DNA of 64,000 nt from CAZEHO01 sp964511945 (GCA_964511945.1 CAZEHO010000001.1:372001-436000), one strand, 5' to 3'. Positions 1 through 9,277 are shown, counted from the first letter of the stretch. A program made the numbers and translations. The notes: a model not told the origin generated them from the letters alone.

Positions 1-1
1 C

Positions 2-1063
2 CTCGACCACGGCTATGACATCGTGGCGACTCCGCATATCGCCAAGGCACACCTGTGGGAGACCTCGAGGCATCTCTCGTTCTATGCCGAGGGCATGTAC
101 CCGCCGATGGAGCTCGATGGGGGCGATGAGTACCGGCTGAAGCCGATGAACTGCCCCTTCCACATCCTGATCTTCCGTTCCCGGGGCAGGTCGTACCGGG
201 AGTTCCCGCTGCGGATGTTCGAACTGGGTGCGGTCTATCGCTACGAGCGGTCGGGTGTGGTCCACGGGCTGCTGCGGGCTCGGGGATTCACCCAGGACGA
301 CAGCCACATCTTCTGCACCGAGGATCAGATCGTCGATGAGCTGCAGAACCTCCTCGACTTCTCGGTGATGGTGTTGCGCGACTTCGGGTTCGAGGAGTTC
401 GAGGCCGACCTGTCCACCCGGCCCGAGAAGTACGTCGGCGAGGTGGAGAAGTGGGATCGGGCGACCGATGCACTGCGGGCGGCGCTCGAGACCGCAGGGC
501 TCGAGTACACGCTCGCAGAGGGCGAGGGGGCCTTCTACGGCCCGAAGATCGATCTGCATGTGCGCGATGCCATAGGGCGGCGCTGGCAGATGACCACCCT
601 GCAGGTGGACTTCGCCCAGCCGGAGAACTTCCAACTGGAATACGCCACCACCGAGAACACCCGGGAGCGGCCGGTGATGATCCACCGTGCGCTCTTCGGG
701 TCGGTGGAGCGGTTCTTCGGCGTGCTGGTCGAGCATTTCGCAGGTGCCTTCCCAGGGTGGCTGTCGCCGGTGCAGGCGACGGTGGTTCCCGTTGCCGACC
801 GCCACGTGGACTACGCCACCCGGGTGGCCAATGCACTCGAGGAGGCCGGCCTGCGGGTGGAGGTCGACTCGGCCGACGACACGGTCGGGGAGAAGATCCG
901 CCGGGCGATCACTTCGAAGAATCCTGCAGTGCTCGTTGTCGGTGACAGCGATGTCGAGGCCGGAACGGTCGGTATCCGGCTGCGCGGTGAGCAAGAGCGA
1001 CGTGGCGTTCCGCTGACCGATGCGGCGGAGGAGCTCACCGAGTTCTGCAAGCCACCGAGGTAA
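2..1063 (+). CDS. thrS: Threonyl-tRNA synthetase, C-terminal part (5' truncated by window edge)
   Basis: Charges tRNA-Thr in the cytoplasm. The frame is open from base 2, so the TGS and editing domains lie outside the window; what remains is the class II catalytic core and the anticodon-binding domain. Visible landmarks are TPHIAKAHLWETS near the left edge, MNCPFH (zinc Cys), the motif 2 stretch RYERSGVVHGLLRARGFTQDD followed by SHIFC (zinc His), and VMIHRALFGSVERFF (zinc His and motif 3). The C-terminal region from about SPVQATVVPVADRH is the anticodon-binding domain. It ends TAA. In M. tuberculosis thrS lies a few genes from pgsA; here an exporter and a minus-strand operon are interposed. 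Identity is very secure. Confidence 0.97.
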   Translation, partial: LDHGYDIVATPHIAKAHLWETSRHLSFYAEGMYPPMELDGGDEYRLKPMNCPFHILIFRSRGRSYREFPLRMFELGAVYRYERSGVVHGLLRARGFTQDDSHIFCTEDQIVDELQNLLDFSVMVLRDFGFEEFEADLSTRPEKYVGEVEKWDRATDALRAALETAGLEYTLAEGEGAFYGPKIDLHVRDAIGRRWQMTTLQVDFAQPENFQLEYATTENTRERPVMIHRALFGSVERFFGVLVEHFAGAFPGWLSPVQATVVPVADRHVDYATRVANALEEAGLRVEVDSADDTVGEKIRRAITSKNPAVLVVGDSDVEAGTVGIRLRGEQERRGVPLTDAAEELTEFCKPPR

Positions 1064-1147
1064 ATCCTCGGCAAGAACCCCGGACTAACCGTCCCCGCCC
1101 GGTAGCCTCCGCAGCCGCCGCGCGCACCACCCAAGAGGAATCCACTC

Positions 1148-3883
1148 GTGAAGCAATTCATCCGGACCCTGTCGTCCGTCGTCCGCCGTGCCCCCAAGAT
1201 CGTCTTAGTCGGCGCCGTCGTTCTGACGCTGGTGTTCGGGGCGTTCACTCCGCAGCAGGAGCAGGCGTCGGGGAACGAAGGATTCTCTCCGGATTCCGAG
1301 GAGTTCGTGGCATCGCAGACCATCGATGACGTCTTCACGTCGAACTCGGTGGTGGCGGTGCAGGTCCTGGTGTCCGCCCCCGACGGTGACGTGCTGGATG
1401 CTGAGGGGCTGCAGACCTACCGCGCGGTCCGGAATGCGATCCTGGGCAGCCGCGCGTCCGAGGTGCTTGGGTTCGACAGCGGCAACCCCGAGGACGACAT
1501 GGTCGGGTTCATGGATCCGGTCGTTGAGACCTTGGAGGACGAGGGGATCGACCTGGCCGCGGCCGGCGACGCTCAGGTCAAGGCGGCCCTGCCGCAGGGT
1601 TTCGCCGCATTGCCGCCTGCGGTCGCCGATCAGTTCGAGGGGTTGTTCTCGTCGGCCGCAGACCTCGAAGCGGCCACCTCCCCGTCGGGGCTGATCGTCG
1701 TGTTCTTCTCCCTGAACGCACTGCCCGACGATCCGGATCTCGTGGAGTTGCAGGAGATCCAGGTCGACATGGCCGAAGCGATCCGGGATGCGGCCGCGGC
1801 GTCGCCGGGTGACGTGAGTGCCGAACCATTCTCCTTCGCGCTGCTGTTTGCCGACCAGGGCGAGTTCCAGTCGGAGATCGGCCGGCTGTTCGCTGCCGCC
1901 GGATTCATCATCATCATCATCCTGGCGTCGGTCTTCCTGATCCTGCCGCGCCGGCGCTCCGGGGTGATGCTGGCGGCGGCGGGCTTCGGCATTCTCGCCG
2001 TAGTCACGTTCCTGATGGTCCTCGAGGTGCTCCCGGTCTTTGCACCGCTGCTGGCGATCCTCGTGGTGTTCCTCACGTGGACGTTCCGGGACCGTGGTCT
2101 GCGCCGCTCGGCGGCGGACACCATGATCGCCCTGCTCGTGATCATGATGTCGATCACCTGGATGAATGGGATCGGGGTGCTCCTCGGTCCCAAGTACCTG
2201 GGGATCATCGGCAAGTTCAGCGAGATCCTCCAGATCGTGCCGATCCTGCTGATCGGTCTGGGCGTCGACTACGCCATCCATCTCACCACTCGCTACCGCG
2301 AGGAGATGGCGGAGGGTGCCGACGTGATCGGTGCCGCGACCCGGGCGAGCCGCACCGTGGGTGTTGCCCTGGTGCTCGCCACCGTCACCACTGCGGTCGG
2401 GTTCCTCACCAACATCTTCAGCCCGGTGACGGCGATCGCCGACTTCGGCATCCTGGCCACCGTCGGGATCACGGCTGCGTTCATCCTGATGCTCACGTTC
2501 GTCCCGGCCTTGCGGATCCTGCTGGACCGCCGGGCGGAGCTCCGCGGCGTGTCACCGATTGATGATGATCATGAGACCGGTGAGCGGTTCCTCCCCAAGG
2601 CGATGGGCAGCCTCTCCGTATTCGCCGAGCGGATTCCGGCGGTCACGCTGACCATTGCACTCGCCGCCGGTGGTCTCGGGGCGTGGGGCCTCACCAACCT
2701 GAGCACCACCTTCTCCTTCACCGATTTCGTGCCCGATGGCTCGCCGCTGCTGACGACTTTCGACACGATCGTCGACGAGTACGGCGGGGGCTTCGGGGAG
2801 CGCACCCACGTGCTGATCGAAGGCGACGTTGCCACGCCTGAAGTCCACAACGGCCTTGCCCTTGCATACGCCAACATGAGTGATACCCCCGACGTGCTGA
2901 TCTTCAACGGGAGGGCCGATGCCGACTCGCCGCTCTCGGTGGTGGCAGCGCTCGCGCTGCCCCCTGAGGCCGGGGGCAATCCGGAGTTGTACTCCGAGTC
3001 GTACGCGGCTACGGCACAGGCCGCCGGCCTGCTGCCGAACATGACCGTGGCCCCCGATGCCGATGTGGTGGCGATCTACGCCGGGGCCGAGGCACTGGCA
3101 CCGGACAAGATGAGCCGGGTGCTGGCACGGGGTGCCGATAGTGCATACCGCTACATCGATGTCTCCATCGCCACCCAGGCGGGAGAGGCGGGGGCCGAGG
3201 CACTCAGCAAGGGTCTCACCGCCGACTTCGCCGCGGTTTCGGCGATCGACGGAGTGACCGCGGTGGCCACCAACGAGAACATCATCAGCGGCGGGGTCGT
3301 CGAGGCCCTGCAGTCGTCGCAGGCGTCCTCGCTCGTGCTGACGATTGCCGCTGCGATGGCGCTGCTGGTTCTCAACTTCCTCATCGAGTCCCGGCGGCCG
3401 TTCCTCGGGGTGATCACGATCCTGCCGGTGGCACTAGTGGTGCTCTGGGTCTTCGGCGCCATGGCATTGACCGGGATCTCGTTCAATCCGGTGACGGCGA
3501 TGATCGCCGCCATCGCGATCGGGATCGGTGTGCCGTACACCATCCACATCACCCACCGCTATCAGGAGGACCGGGTTCGGTTCGCTTCGCCCGAGGAGGC
3601 CATCCGGAGCACGATGACCCACACCGGAGGGGCGCTCGCCGGATCGGCGTTCACGACCGTGGCCGGGTTCGGCATTCTGGTCACGTCGACCCTCAAGCCG
3701 TTCCAGCAGTTCGGCCTGGTCGTCGGTTACGCCATCGGGTTTGCACTGATCGCGGCCGTCCTCGTGCTGCCCAGCATGCTGGTGCTGTGGGACCGCTGGC
3801 ACCGCCGTCGCGGTGAAGTGGTCATTGACGAGGCGGCGTTGCATGGTGCCCTCGCCGGAAACGGCGATACGCTGCCGGCATGA
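1148..3883 (+). CDS. RND superfamily (HAE3/MMPL-type) membrane exporter
   Basis: 911-residue inner-membrane protein with the duplicated RND layout: an N-terminal TM, a large exported loop, a 5-TM bundle, then a second TM, loop and bundle. The first bundle carries GLGVDYAIHLTTRYREE and the second GIGVPYTIHITHRYQED, the paired signatures of the HAE3/MMPL group (proton-driven export of lipids or hydrophobic compounds). The GTG start is chosen because AAGAGGA lies 8 bases upstream. The next gene overlaps the stop (ATGA), so the two are probably cotranslated. The substrate cannot be read from sequence; a hopanoid or lipid exporter is possible. Family assignment is firm, role unknown. Confidence 0.9.
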   Translation: MKQFIRTLSSVVRRAPKIVLVGAVVLTLVFGAFTPQQEQASGNEGFSPDSEEFVASQTIDDVFTSNSVVAVQVLVSAPDGDVLDAEGLQTYRAVRNAILGSRASEVLGFDSGNPEDDMVGFMDPVVETLEDEGIDLAAAGDAQVKAALPQGFAALPPAVADQFEGLFSSAADLEAATSPSGLIVVFFSLNALPDDPDLVELQEIQVDMAEAIRDAAAASPGDVSAEPFSFALLFADQGEFQSEIGRLFAAAGFIIIIILASVFLILPRRRSGVMLAAAGFGILAVVTFLMVLEVLPVFAPLLAILVVFLTWTFRDRGLRRSAADTMIALLVIMMSITWMNGIGVLLGPKYLGIIGKFSEILQIVPILLIGLGVDYAIHLTTRYREEMAEGADVIGAATRASRTVGVALVLATVTTAVGFLTNIFSPVTAIADFGILATVGITAAFILMLTFVPALRILLDRRAELRGVSPIDDDHETGERFLPKAMGSLSVFAERIPAVTLTIALAAGGLGAWGLTNLSTTFSFTDFVPDGSPLLTTFDTIVDEYGGGFGERTHVLIEGDVATPEVHNGLALAYANMSDTPDVLIFNGRADADSPLSVVAALALPPEAGGNPELYSESYAATAQAAGLLPNMTVAPDADVVAIYAGAEALAPDKMSRVLARGADSAYRYIDVSIATQAGEAGAEALSKGLTADFAAVSAIDGVTAVATNENIISGGVVEALQSSQASSLVLTIAAAMALLVLNFLIESRRPFLGVITILPVALVVLWVFGAMALTGISFNPVTAMIAAIAIGIGVPYTIHITHRYQEDRVRFASPEEAIRSTMTHTGGALAGSAFTTVAGFGILVTSTLKPFQQFGLVVGYAIGFALIAAVLVLPSMLVLWDRWHRRRGEVVIDEAALHGALAGNGDTLPA

Positions 3884-4368
3884 CCGACGATCGGGAACGG
3901 CGCCGTCTCGAGATCCCGGATGATGTGGCGCGGGCGGAGCACATGCCCGGCGACCTGGACTCATCGCTCGTCGGTCCCTATACGTTCCCGAGCCCGCGCC
4001 GGCGCCGGACTGCCGCAGCGGTGTTTGCCGTCGGTGCCGTCCTTGCCGGAGCAGGAGCCGTCGTCCTGGCCCCGGGACTCTGGGTCCTGACCGGCATCCT
4101 GGCCGCCATGACGCTGTGGAATTCGGTAGCTGCCTGGCCGCTGAATGTGGGCGATGCCGAGGCGCTTGATATCGCCAACAGGGAGACCGAGTTCGCCGTT
4201 GGACACGCATCCGCCGCGGTGGGGTTCGACGGGTGGCGGTCCCGGCCGGTGTGGAACGTGCTGGTGTTCTCGGCCGATGACCCGCCCTCGCAGCGGGGGC
4301 TGGTGCGGGTCGACGGCGTCGGCGGCCGGGTTCTCGGCTCACACGTCGAGGCCAACCCCGAGGTCTAG
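3880..4368 (+). CDS. Hypothetical small membrane protein
   Basis: 162 residues. A hydrophilic N-terminus of about 43 residues is followed by RRRR and two hydrophobic segments (about residues 46-66 and 69-85), then a soluble tail of about 70 residues. It starts in the ATGA overlap with the RND exporter, so a partner role is plausible but unproven. I do not recognise the family. Its TAG stop is also the first three bases of a palindromic repeat (4366-4535), so the repeat abuts the coding end exactly. Confidence 0.75.
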   Translation: MTDDRERRRLEIPDDVARAEHMPGDLDSSLVGPYTFPSPRRRRTAAAVFAVGAVLAGAGAVVLAPGLWVLTGILAAMTLWNSVAAWPLNVGDAEALDIANRETEFAVGHASAAVGFDGWRSRPVWNVLVFSADDPPSQRGLVRVDGVGGRVLGSHVEANPEV

Positions 4369-4535
4369 TGCCACGTCACAGAACGTTTGGCGGGTTCAGA
4401 TGCGGCTCAGGACGCCTCCGGCTGTGTCCTCGCCCTTGACGCACGCATCCGAGTGCGCCTGCGGGACTGCGTCCTTGCCGGGCGACGCCCTGAGCTCGCC
4501 CTGAAACCTCGCCAACGTTATGAGACACGGCACTA
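4366..4535. repeat. Palindromic dispersed element, copy 1 (170 bp)
   Basis: Ends are inverted repeats: TAGTGCC at 4366-4372 and GGCACTA at 4529-4535, with complementarity continuing inward through AACGTT and GGCG on both sides. Further in, GGCTCAGG (4413-4420) opposes CCTGAGCTC, and the centre is GCAC-8 nt-GTGC. The whole unit can fold into one long imperfect hairpin. The 4435-4497 core is nearly identical to the element at 18144-18303. It lies between two converging genes and may act as a terminator. No target-site duplication is visible and it encodes nothing. Confidence 0.8.
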
Positions 4536-4557
4536 GCCAACAGCCAATAGGCGCTCG

Positions 4558-5160
4558 CTAGAGCACGTACTCCTCACCGTCACGGTCGATGACCTCGATG
4601 GCGATGAGCAACTCGCCGCTGCTGGCCCACTTCTCGAGTATTGCTGCGGCTTGGATGTTGCAGCCGGCGCGAAACAGCGCCCACGGCTCACCCTCGTGCG
4701 CGCTACCGATTGCAGCGGCGTACCCGGTCAGCCGCATCACATCGCTCCCACGGGCTTCGAACCCCTCGACCGACGTCACCGCCAGATCGAGCGCCTCAGA
4801 GGCGGCAACGATCCGGCGGGACACGGCCAACGGATAGAACCCCTCGTCCTCCGGTCCGCGGTGCGCCGCGGTGGCGTCGAATTCAGAGGCGAGGTGATCA
4901 ATCGGATCGACCCCGGAGTCGGGGCGGGCGGCGGCGTCGACTTCGACCGCGCCGAGCATCGCAGCAGCGATGTCGAGTACCCGCTGCAGATCGGCGACGT
5001 CGTAAACCCAAGGATCCCCGTCGTCGTCCGCGTAGAACTCCACAAAGAGCTGGTCATCGTCGAGGAACGCGCATCCGACGACGGCGTCCTCCTCGAGCAG
5101 ATCGACGACCGGGCCGTCCCAACCGGGACGGCTGCTCTCCTTGGCGACGAGAGAAGCCAC
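4558..5160 (-). CDS. Hypothetical protein, last gene of fusA2-gltA operon
   Basis: 200-residue acidic soluble protein with no signal peptide or membrane segment. It contains FVEFYADDDGDPWVYDVADL near residues 40-60 and a fairly Ala-rich helical C-terminal half. The GTG start lies 9 bases after the gltA stop, so it is probably the third cistron of a minus-strand operon. I recognise no family. A possible later start cannot be excluded because no strong ribosome site is visible. It converges on the + strand membrane gene, with the palindromic element between them. Confidence 0.75.
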   Translation of the reverse strand: MASLVAKESSRPGWDGPVVDLLEEDAVVGCAFLDDDQLFVEFYADDDGDPWVYDVADLQRVLDIAAAMLGAVEVDAAARPDSGVDPIDHLASEFDATAAHRGPEDEGFYPLAVSRRIVAASEALDLAVTSVEGFEARGSDVMRLTGYAAAIGSAHEGEPWALFRAGCNIQAAAILEKWASSGELLIAIEVIDRDGEEYVL

Positions 5161-5169
5161 AGCCGCCGG

Positions 5170-6459
5170 CTAGCGCTCGTGGACGGCCGGGTACTCCCTG
5201 GGGGCGTACCCGGTGTAGATCTGCCGGGGCCGGCCGATCCGGGTGTTCGGATCCTCGGTCATGTCCTTCCACTGGGCGATCCAGCCGGGGAGGCGGCCGA
5301 TGGCGAACAAGACCGTGAACATCTGCGTCGGGAACCCGAGCGCCCGGAACATGATTCCCGAGTAGAAGTCCACGTTCGGGTAGAGATTGCGCTCGACGAA
5401 GTAGTCGTCGGTGAGGGCGGCCTCTTCGAGCGCGAGTGCAATATCCAACAGGGGGTCGTTGGGGGCGATGAGATCGATGACCTCATGGGCCGAACTCTTG
5501 AGGATGCGCGCCCGGGGGTCGTAGTTCTTGTACACCCGGTGCCCGAATCCCCAGAGCCGGAACGGGTCGTTCTTGTCCTTCGCCTTGGCGATGAACTTGG
5601 CGGAGTCGCCCCCTTCTTCCTGGATGTGGTCGAGCATCTCGAGCACCCGCTGGTTGGCGCCGCCGTGGAGCGGTCCCCAGAGCGCGTTGATACCGGCGGC
5701 CACCGAAGCGAAGAGGTTGGCCCGACTGCTTCCCACCAGACGCACGGCCGAAGTGGAGCAGTTTTGTCCGTGATCGGCGTGGAGGATGAGGAGCACGTCC
5801 AGCGCCTTCGAGATCACCGGGTCGATCTCGAACTCCTCCGTCGGCAGCGCGAACATCATGTGGAGGAAACGGGCGGCGTATTCGAGCGTGTTCTTCGGGT
5901 AGATGTACGGCTGCCCCATCGACTTCTTGTAGGCGAAGGCTGCGACCGTGGGGAGCTTCGCCAGCAGTCGGATCGCCGCCTCCTCGACCGCTCGCGGGTC
6001 CTGCGGGTCGTGGAACTTCGGGTAGAACGTCGACATCGCGGAGACCGCCGACGACAGGATCGCCATCGGATGAGCGTTCTTTGGGAAGGCATCGAAGAGC
6101 CGCTTCATCTCCTCGTTGAGGAGGGTGTGGTAGGTGATCGTTTCGCGGTACGCCGTCAGCTCGCTCCGGGTCGGGAGCTCTCCGTGGAACAGCAGATACG
6201 CAACTTCGCAGAAGCTGGACCGCTCTGCGAGCTGCTCGATCGGGTAGCCCCGGTACATCAACTGCCCGGCCGCCCCGTCGACGTAGCTGACACCGCTCGA
6301 GCAGCTCGCGGTGTTGGCGAAGCCGTGATCCAGGGTGACCATGCCGGTGTCGGCGCGTAGCTGGTTGATGTCGATTCCCTTGTTCCCGATCACGCTCTCG
6401 ACGATGTCGAGGTCGTAGTCGGTGCCGTCGATGCTCAGCCTGGCCTGCCTGTCACCCAT
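5170..6459 (-). CDS. gltA: Citrate synthase
   Basis: Condenses oxaloacetate and acetyl-CoA at the entry of the TCA cycle. 429 residues, the usual length for hexameric type II bacterial enzymes. The catalytic triad is present: His in GPLHGGANQRV, His in GFGHRVYKNYDPRA, and Asp in NVDFYSGIMFRALG. The N-terminal sequence GKGIDINQLRADTG and the LDHGFANTASC block are typical. ATG is preceded by AAAGGGGA about 8 bases upstream. It sits 20 bases after fusA2 and 9 bases before a hypothetical gene, so the three are likely one transcript. Confidence 0.97.
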   Translation of the reverse strand: MGDRQARLSIDGTDYDLDIVESVIGNKGIDINQLRADTGMVTLDHGFANTASCSSGVSYVDGAAGQLMYRGYPIEQLAERSSFCEVAYLLFHGELPTRSELTAYRETITYHTLLNEEMKRLFDAFPKNAHPMAILSSAVSAMSTFYPKFHDPQDPRAVEEAAIRLLAKLPTVAAFAYKKSMGQPYIYPKNTLEYAARFLHMMFALPTEEFEIDPVISKALDVLLILHADHGQNCSTSAVRLVGSSRANLFASVAAGINALWGPLHGGANQRVLEMLDHIQEEGGDSAKFIAKAKDKNDPFRLWGFGHRVYKNYDPRARILKSSAHEVIDLIAPNDPLLDIALALEEAALTDDYFVERNLYPNVDFYSGIMFRALGFPTQMFTVLFAIGRLPGWIAQWKDMTEDPNTRIGRPRQIYTGYAPREYPAVHER

Positions 6460-6479
6460 CGGTCGGTTCCCCTTTCGGA

Positions 6480-8516
6480 TCAGTCGTCTTCTTCCGCTGC
6501 CTCCGCGACGACCCGCTGCATCTCCTGCGGCGGTGCCTCTTCGTAGTGGTCCAACTCCATCTCGAACGATCCGCGACCGCTTGTGATGGACCGGAGGTCG
6601 ATGCTGTAGCGCTGCATTTCCGCAAGCGGCACTTCGGCCTTGATCACCCGCAGCCCGCCCTCGGAATCCATCCCGAGGACCCGGCCTCGCTTCGAGTTGA
6701 GATCGCCGATGATGTCGCCCATCAGGTCCTCGGGCACTCGAACCGTCACGCTCATGATGGGCTCGAGCAGCGCAGGCTTCAGGTTCGGTGTGGCGGTCCT
6801 CACCGCCTGGATCCCGGCCATTCGGAACGAGAGTTCGTCGGAATCCACCGAGTGGTACTTCCCGTCGTAGACCGTTGCCTGCACGTCGACCACCGGATAT
6901 CCGGCGACAATGCCGCGGTCCAGCGCTTCCTTGACGCCCCGGTCGACCGCCGGGATGTACTGGCGCGGGATCGAGCCACCCTTGATGGCGTCGACGAACT
7001 CGTAACCGGAGCCCGCCGGGAGCGGTGCGAACTTCAGGTAGGCGACACCGAACTGGCCGCGGCCGCCGCTCTGCTTCTTGTGCTTCCCTTCGACGTCGGC
7101 CGTGCCCTTGATGGTCTCCCGGTATGGGATCTTGGGCAGCGTCGTGTCGACTTCGACACCGAAGCGGGCCGCCATGCGGTTGACCGTGACGTCGAGGTGG
7201 GCATCGCCCAGGCCCGAGAGCACGGTCTGATTGGTGTCCGCCCGCCGTTCGATCGTCAGCGTCGGGTCGTCCTCAACGACACGCTGGACGGCCGTCGAGA
7301 GCTTTTCCTCGTCGGCCTGGGAGCGTGGCGAAATGGCCAGCGACATCGACGGTTTGGGCATCACCACCGGTTCGATTTCGGCACCGGAACCGGCGCTGCG
7401 CAACGTGTCGCCGGTCAGCACCGTCTCGAGCTTGGCCACAGCAGCGATATCGCCGGCGACGATCTCCTTGACGTCGGCATGCTCCTTGCCGGCCATCGTG
7501 AAGAGATTGTGCATCCGGCCCTTGGACCCGAGCCGGGCATTCTCCAGTTCGGCGTCGAGTTCGACCCTGCCGGTGAACACCCGAAACAGCGAGATGCGGC
7601 CGACGTAGGGGTCGGACATCGTCTTGAACACGTACGCGACGACACCGTCGCCGATCTCGCCTGTCACCATCGGGGGCACCGGACGCTCCGAGGGGGCCGG
7701 CCCGTAGTCGACGATGAACTGGGCGAGACGGTCGATGCCGATGAGCCCGGTCGCAGAACCGCACAGCACCGGGAAGGCGGCTCCGTCGACCATTCCCTTG
7801 TGGGTGCCGCTGATCAGTTGCTCGCCGCTGGGCTCCTCGCCCTCGAAATAGCGTTCGAGCATCTCATCATCGGTCTCGACGACGGCCTCGACCAGCGCGG
7901 TGTGCAGGTTCTCCACCTCGTCTTCGACCTCGGCCGGCAAGTCGTCCTTGGACGCCTTGGGACCGCCGTCGTAGAGGAATGCCTCACCACCCACCAGGTT
8001 GGCGACACCCCGGAGATCTGCCTCGGAACCGATGGGCACCTGGAGGGGGGCAACCGCGGTTCCGAACACATCCTTCAGTTGGCCGAGCACCTCACTGTGG
8101 TTGGCGCGCTCCCGATCCAGTTTGCTGATGAAGAAGGCACGGGCGATATCTTCCTCTTCGGCGATACGCCAGATTGCCTCGGTCTGCACCTCGACGCCGT
8201 CGACGGCCGACACCACGAACAGCGCCAGGTCGGCGGCCCGCATTGCTGCTCGGACCTCTCCGACGAAGTCGGAGTACCCCGGGGTGTCGATGATGTTGAT
8301 CTTGCAGCCATTCCATTCGAACGGCGCCAGCGCCAGGTTCACCGACGATCCACGCGAGATCTCCTCGGGATCGAAGTCGGTGACGGTGTTCCCGTCTTCG
8401 ACGCGACCCATGCGGGTGGTCACGCCGGCGGTGAAGAGGAGGGCCTCGGCGAGTGCAGTCTTGCCGCTGCCGCCGTGGCCCACAAGGACGACGTTACGGA
8501 CCTGTTCGGAGCCCAA
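6480..8516 (-). CDS. fusA2: Elongation factor G-like GTPase (EF-G2 type)
   Basis: 678 residues with EF-G domain order: G domain (about 1-270), domain II, then III-V ending in a basic/acidic tail. The P-loop is GHGGSGKT (13-20), G3 is DTPGYSDF (77-84) and G4 is SKLDRE. These differ from canonical EF-G, where G3 is DTPGH and G4 is NKMD; the Tyr at 81 replaces the GTPase-activating His. This fits the actinobacterial EF-G2 paralog group of uncertain function, not the main translocase. The TTG start has GGAGG 5 bases upstream. It is the first gene of the minus-strand operon with gltA. Confidence 0.9.
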   Translation of the reverse strand: MGSEQVRNVVLVGHGGSGKTALAEALLFTAGVTTRMGRVEDGNTVTDFDPEEISRGSSVNLALAPFEWNGCKINIIDTPGYSDFVGEVRAAMRAADLALFVVSAVDGVEVQTEAIWRIAEEEDIARAFFISKLDRERANHSEVLGQLKDVFGTAVAPLQVPIGSEADLRGVANLVGGEAFLYDGGPKASKDDLPAEVEDEVENLHTALVEAVVETDDEMLERYFEGEEPSGEQLISGTHKGMVDGAAFPVLCGSATGLIGIDRLAQFIVDYGPAPSERPVPPMVTGEIGDGVVAYVFKTMSDPYVGRISLFRVFTGRVELDAELENARLGSKGRMHNLFTMAGKEHADVKEIVAGDIAAVAKLETVLTGDTLRSAGSGAEIEPVVMPKPSMSLAISPRSQADEEKLSTAVQRVVEDDPTLTIERRADTNQTVLSGLGDAHLDVTVNRMAARFGVEVDTTLPKIPYRETIKGTADVEGKHKKQSGGRGQFGVAYLKFAPLPAGSGYEFVDAIKGGSIPRQYIPAVDRGVKEALDRGIVAGYPVVDVQATVYDGKYHSVDSDELSFRMAGIQAVRTATPNLKPALLEPIMSVTVRVPEDLMGDIIGDLNSKRGRVLGMDSEGGLRVIKAEVPLAEMQRYSIDLRSITSGRGSFEMELDHYEEAPPQEMQRVVAEAAEEDD

Positions 8517-8544
8517 GAGAACCTCCAGGTGGTGGGGCGCAACG

Positions 8545-8550
8545 AGTTTA
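8545..8550 (-). promoter_or_regulatory. Probable -10 box for fusA2-gltA operon
   Basis: TAAACT on the minus strand, 28 bases before the TTG start of fusA2, with a weak TCGACC at 8566-8571 as a possible -35. It lies in the 167-bp divergent spacer between fusA2 and pgsA. Prediction by eye only. Confidence 0.35.
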
Positions 8551-8667
8551 GGGCGCTGGGCGAAGGGTCGATGTGGGCGTTGTGTGTGATTCCGCGCAAA
8601 TACCGCCTGTGGTGTCTCGGCGACCGGTCCCGGCGCCGTCTCCGAGAGCAGCCGAGGTGGCGTGTGG

Positions 8668-8673
8668 TAGCTT
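8668..8673 (+). promoter_or_regulatory. Probable -10 box for pgsA-patA-pimA
   Basis: TAGCTT ends 10 bases before the GTG chosen for pgsA, which would give a leaderless or nearly leaderless mRNA. This spacing recurs at several first-in-operon genes in the window. No convincing -35 is seen. Confidence 0.35.
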
Positions 8674-8683
8674 GGCGGGCACC

Positions 8684-9277
8684 GTGCTGGACATTCGCGC
8701 CCGCAAGCACACTTCGCGCGCCGTCGACCCGATCGCCCGGGCTGCGGCGAAGATCGGCCTGACCCCGTCGATCGTGACTCTGCTCGGCCTCGCCATCACG
8801 ATCGCCGGCTCGGTCCTGCTCGCGCTCGGCCACGTCGCTTGGGGGTGCGGCACCCTGGGCTTCGGGGCGCTGCTCGACATCCTCGACGGGGTCCTTGCCC
8901 GGGTTACCGGCACCGAAAGCATCCGGGGCGCTCTCCTGGATTCATTCACCGACCGCCTCGGAGAAGTGGCGATCTGGACCGGATTGGCCTTCTACCTCGC
9001 CGAGGAGTCCGAGCCGACTCTCGTCATGCTGTCGATTGCCGGACTTGCCGGCTCGCTCCTGATTCCGTACCTGCGGGCCAAGGCTGAGGGATTCGGCGTC
9101 GAAGGCAAGGGCGGGATCATGGGCCGGGCAGAGCGACTGCTCCTCTTCGGCTTCGGAATCGGGCTGAGCGGTCTCGGCCTGCCGACTCTCGAAGTCACGA
9201 TCTGGGGGCTCACCGCACTGGTCTGGCTGACGGTCGCCCAGCGGTTCTACCGCACCTGGGTGCAACTGCGTTCGTGA
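8684..9277 (+). CDS. pgsA: CDP-alcohol phosphatidyltransferase (phosphatidylinositol phosphate synthase type)
   Basis: Membrane enzyme that transfers a phosphatidyl group from CDP-diacylglycerol to an alcohol. The family signature D-x2-DG-x2-AR-x8-G-x3-D-x3-D is matched exactly, starting at DILDGVLAR and ending at DSFTD. 197 residues with about six hydrophobic segments. GTG 8684 is preferred over the longer open frame from 8573 because upstream residues look non-coding and a -10-like TAGCTT sits just before it. The order pgsA-patA-pimA matches the mycobacterial PIM operon, pointing to inositol phosphate as acceptor; substrate is inferred from context. Confidence 0.88.
   Translation: MLDIRARKHTSRAVDPIARAAAKIGLTPSIVTLLGLAITIAGSVLLALGHVAWGCGTLGFGALLDILDGVLARVTGTESIRGALLDSFTDRLGEVAIWTGLAFYLAEESEPTLVMLSIAGLAGSLLIPYLRAKAEGFGVEGKGGIMGRAERLLLFGFGIGLSGLGLPTLEVTIWGLTALVWLTVAQRFYRTWVQLRS

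Noticed and set aside
4651..6360. 569-codon open frame on the + strand opposite gltA
   Set aside because: Antisense shadow of citrate synthase and the hypothetical gene; no recognisable motif.
6546..8762. 738-codon open frame on the + strand opposite fusA2
   Set aside because: High-GC shadow frame: no family signature, low-complexity His/Arg/Asp composition, and it covers a well-supported EF-G2 gene with its own ribosome site.
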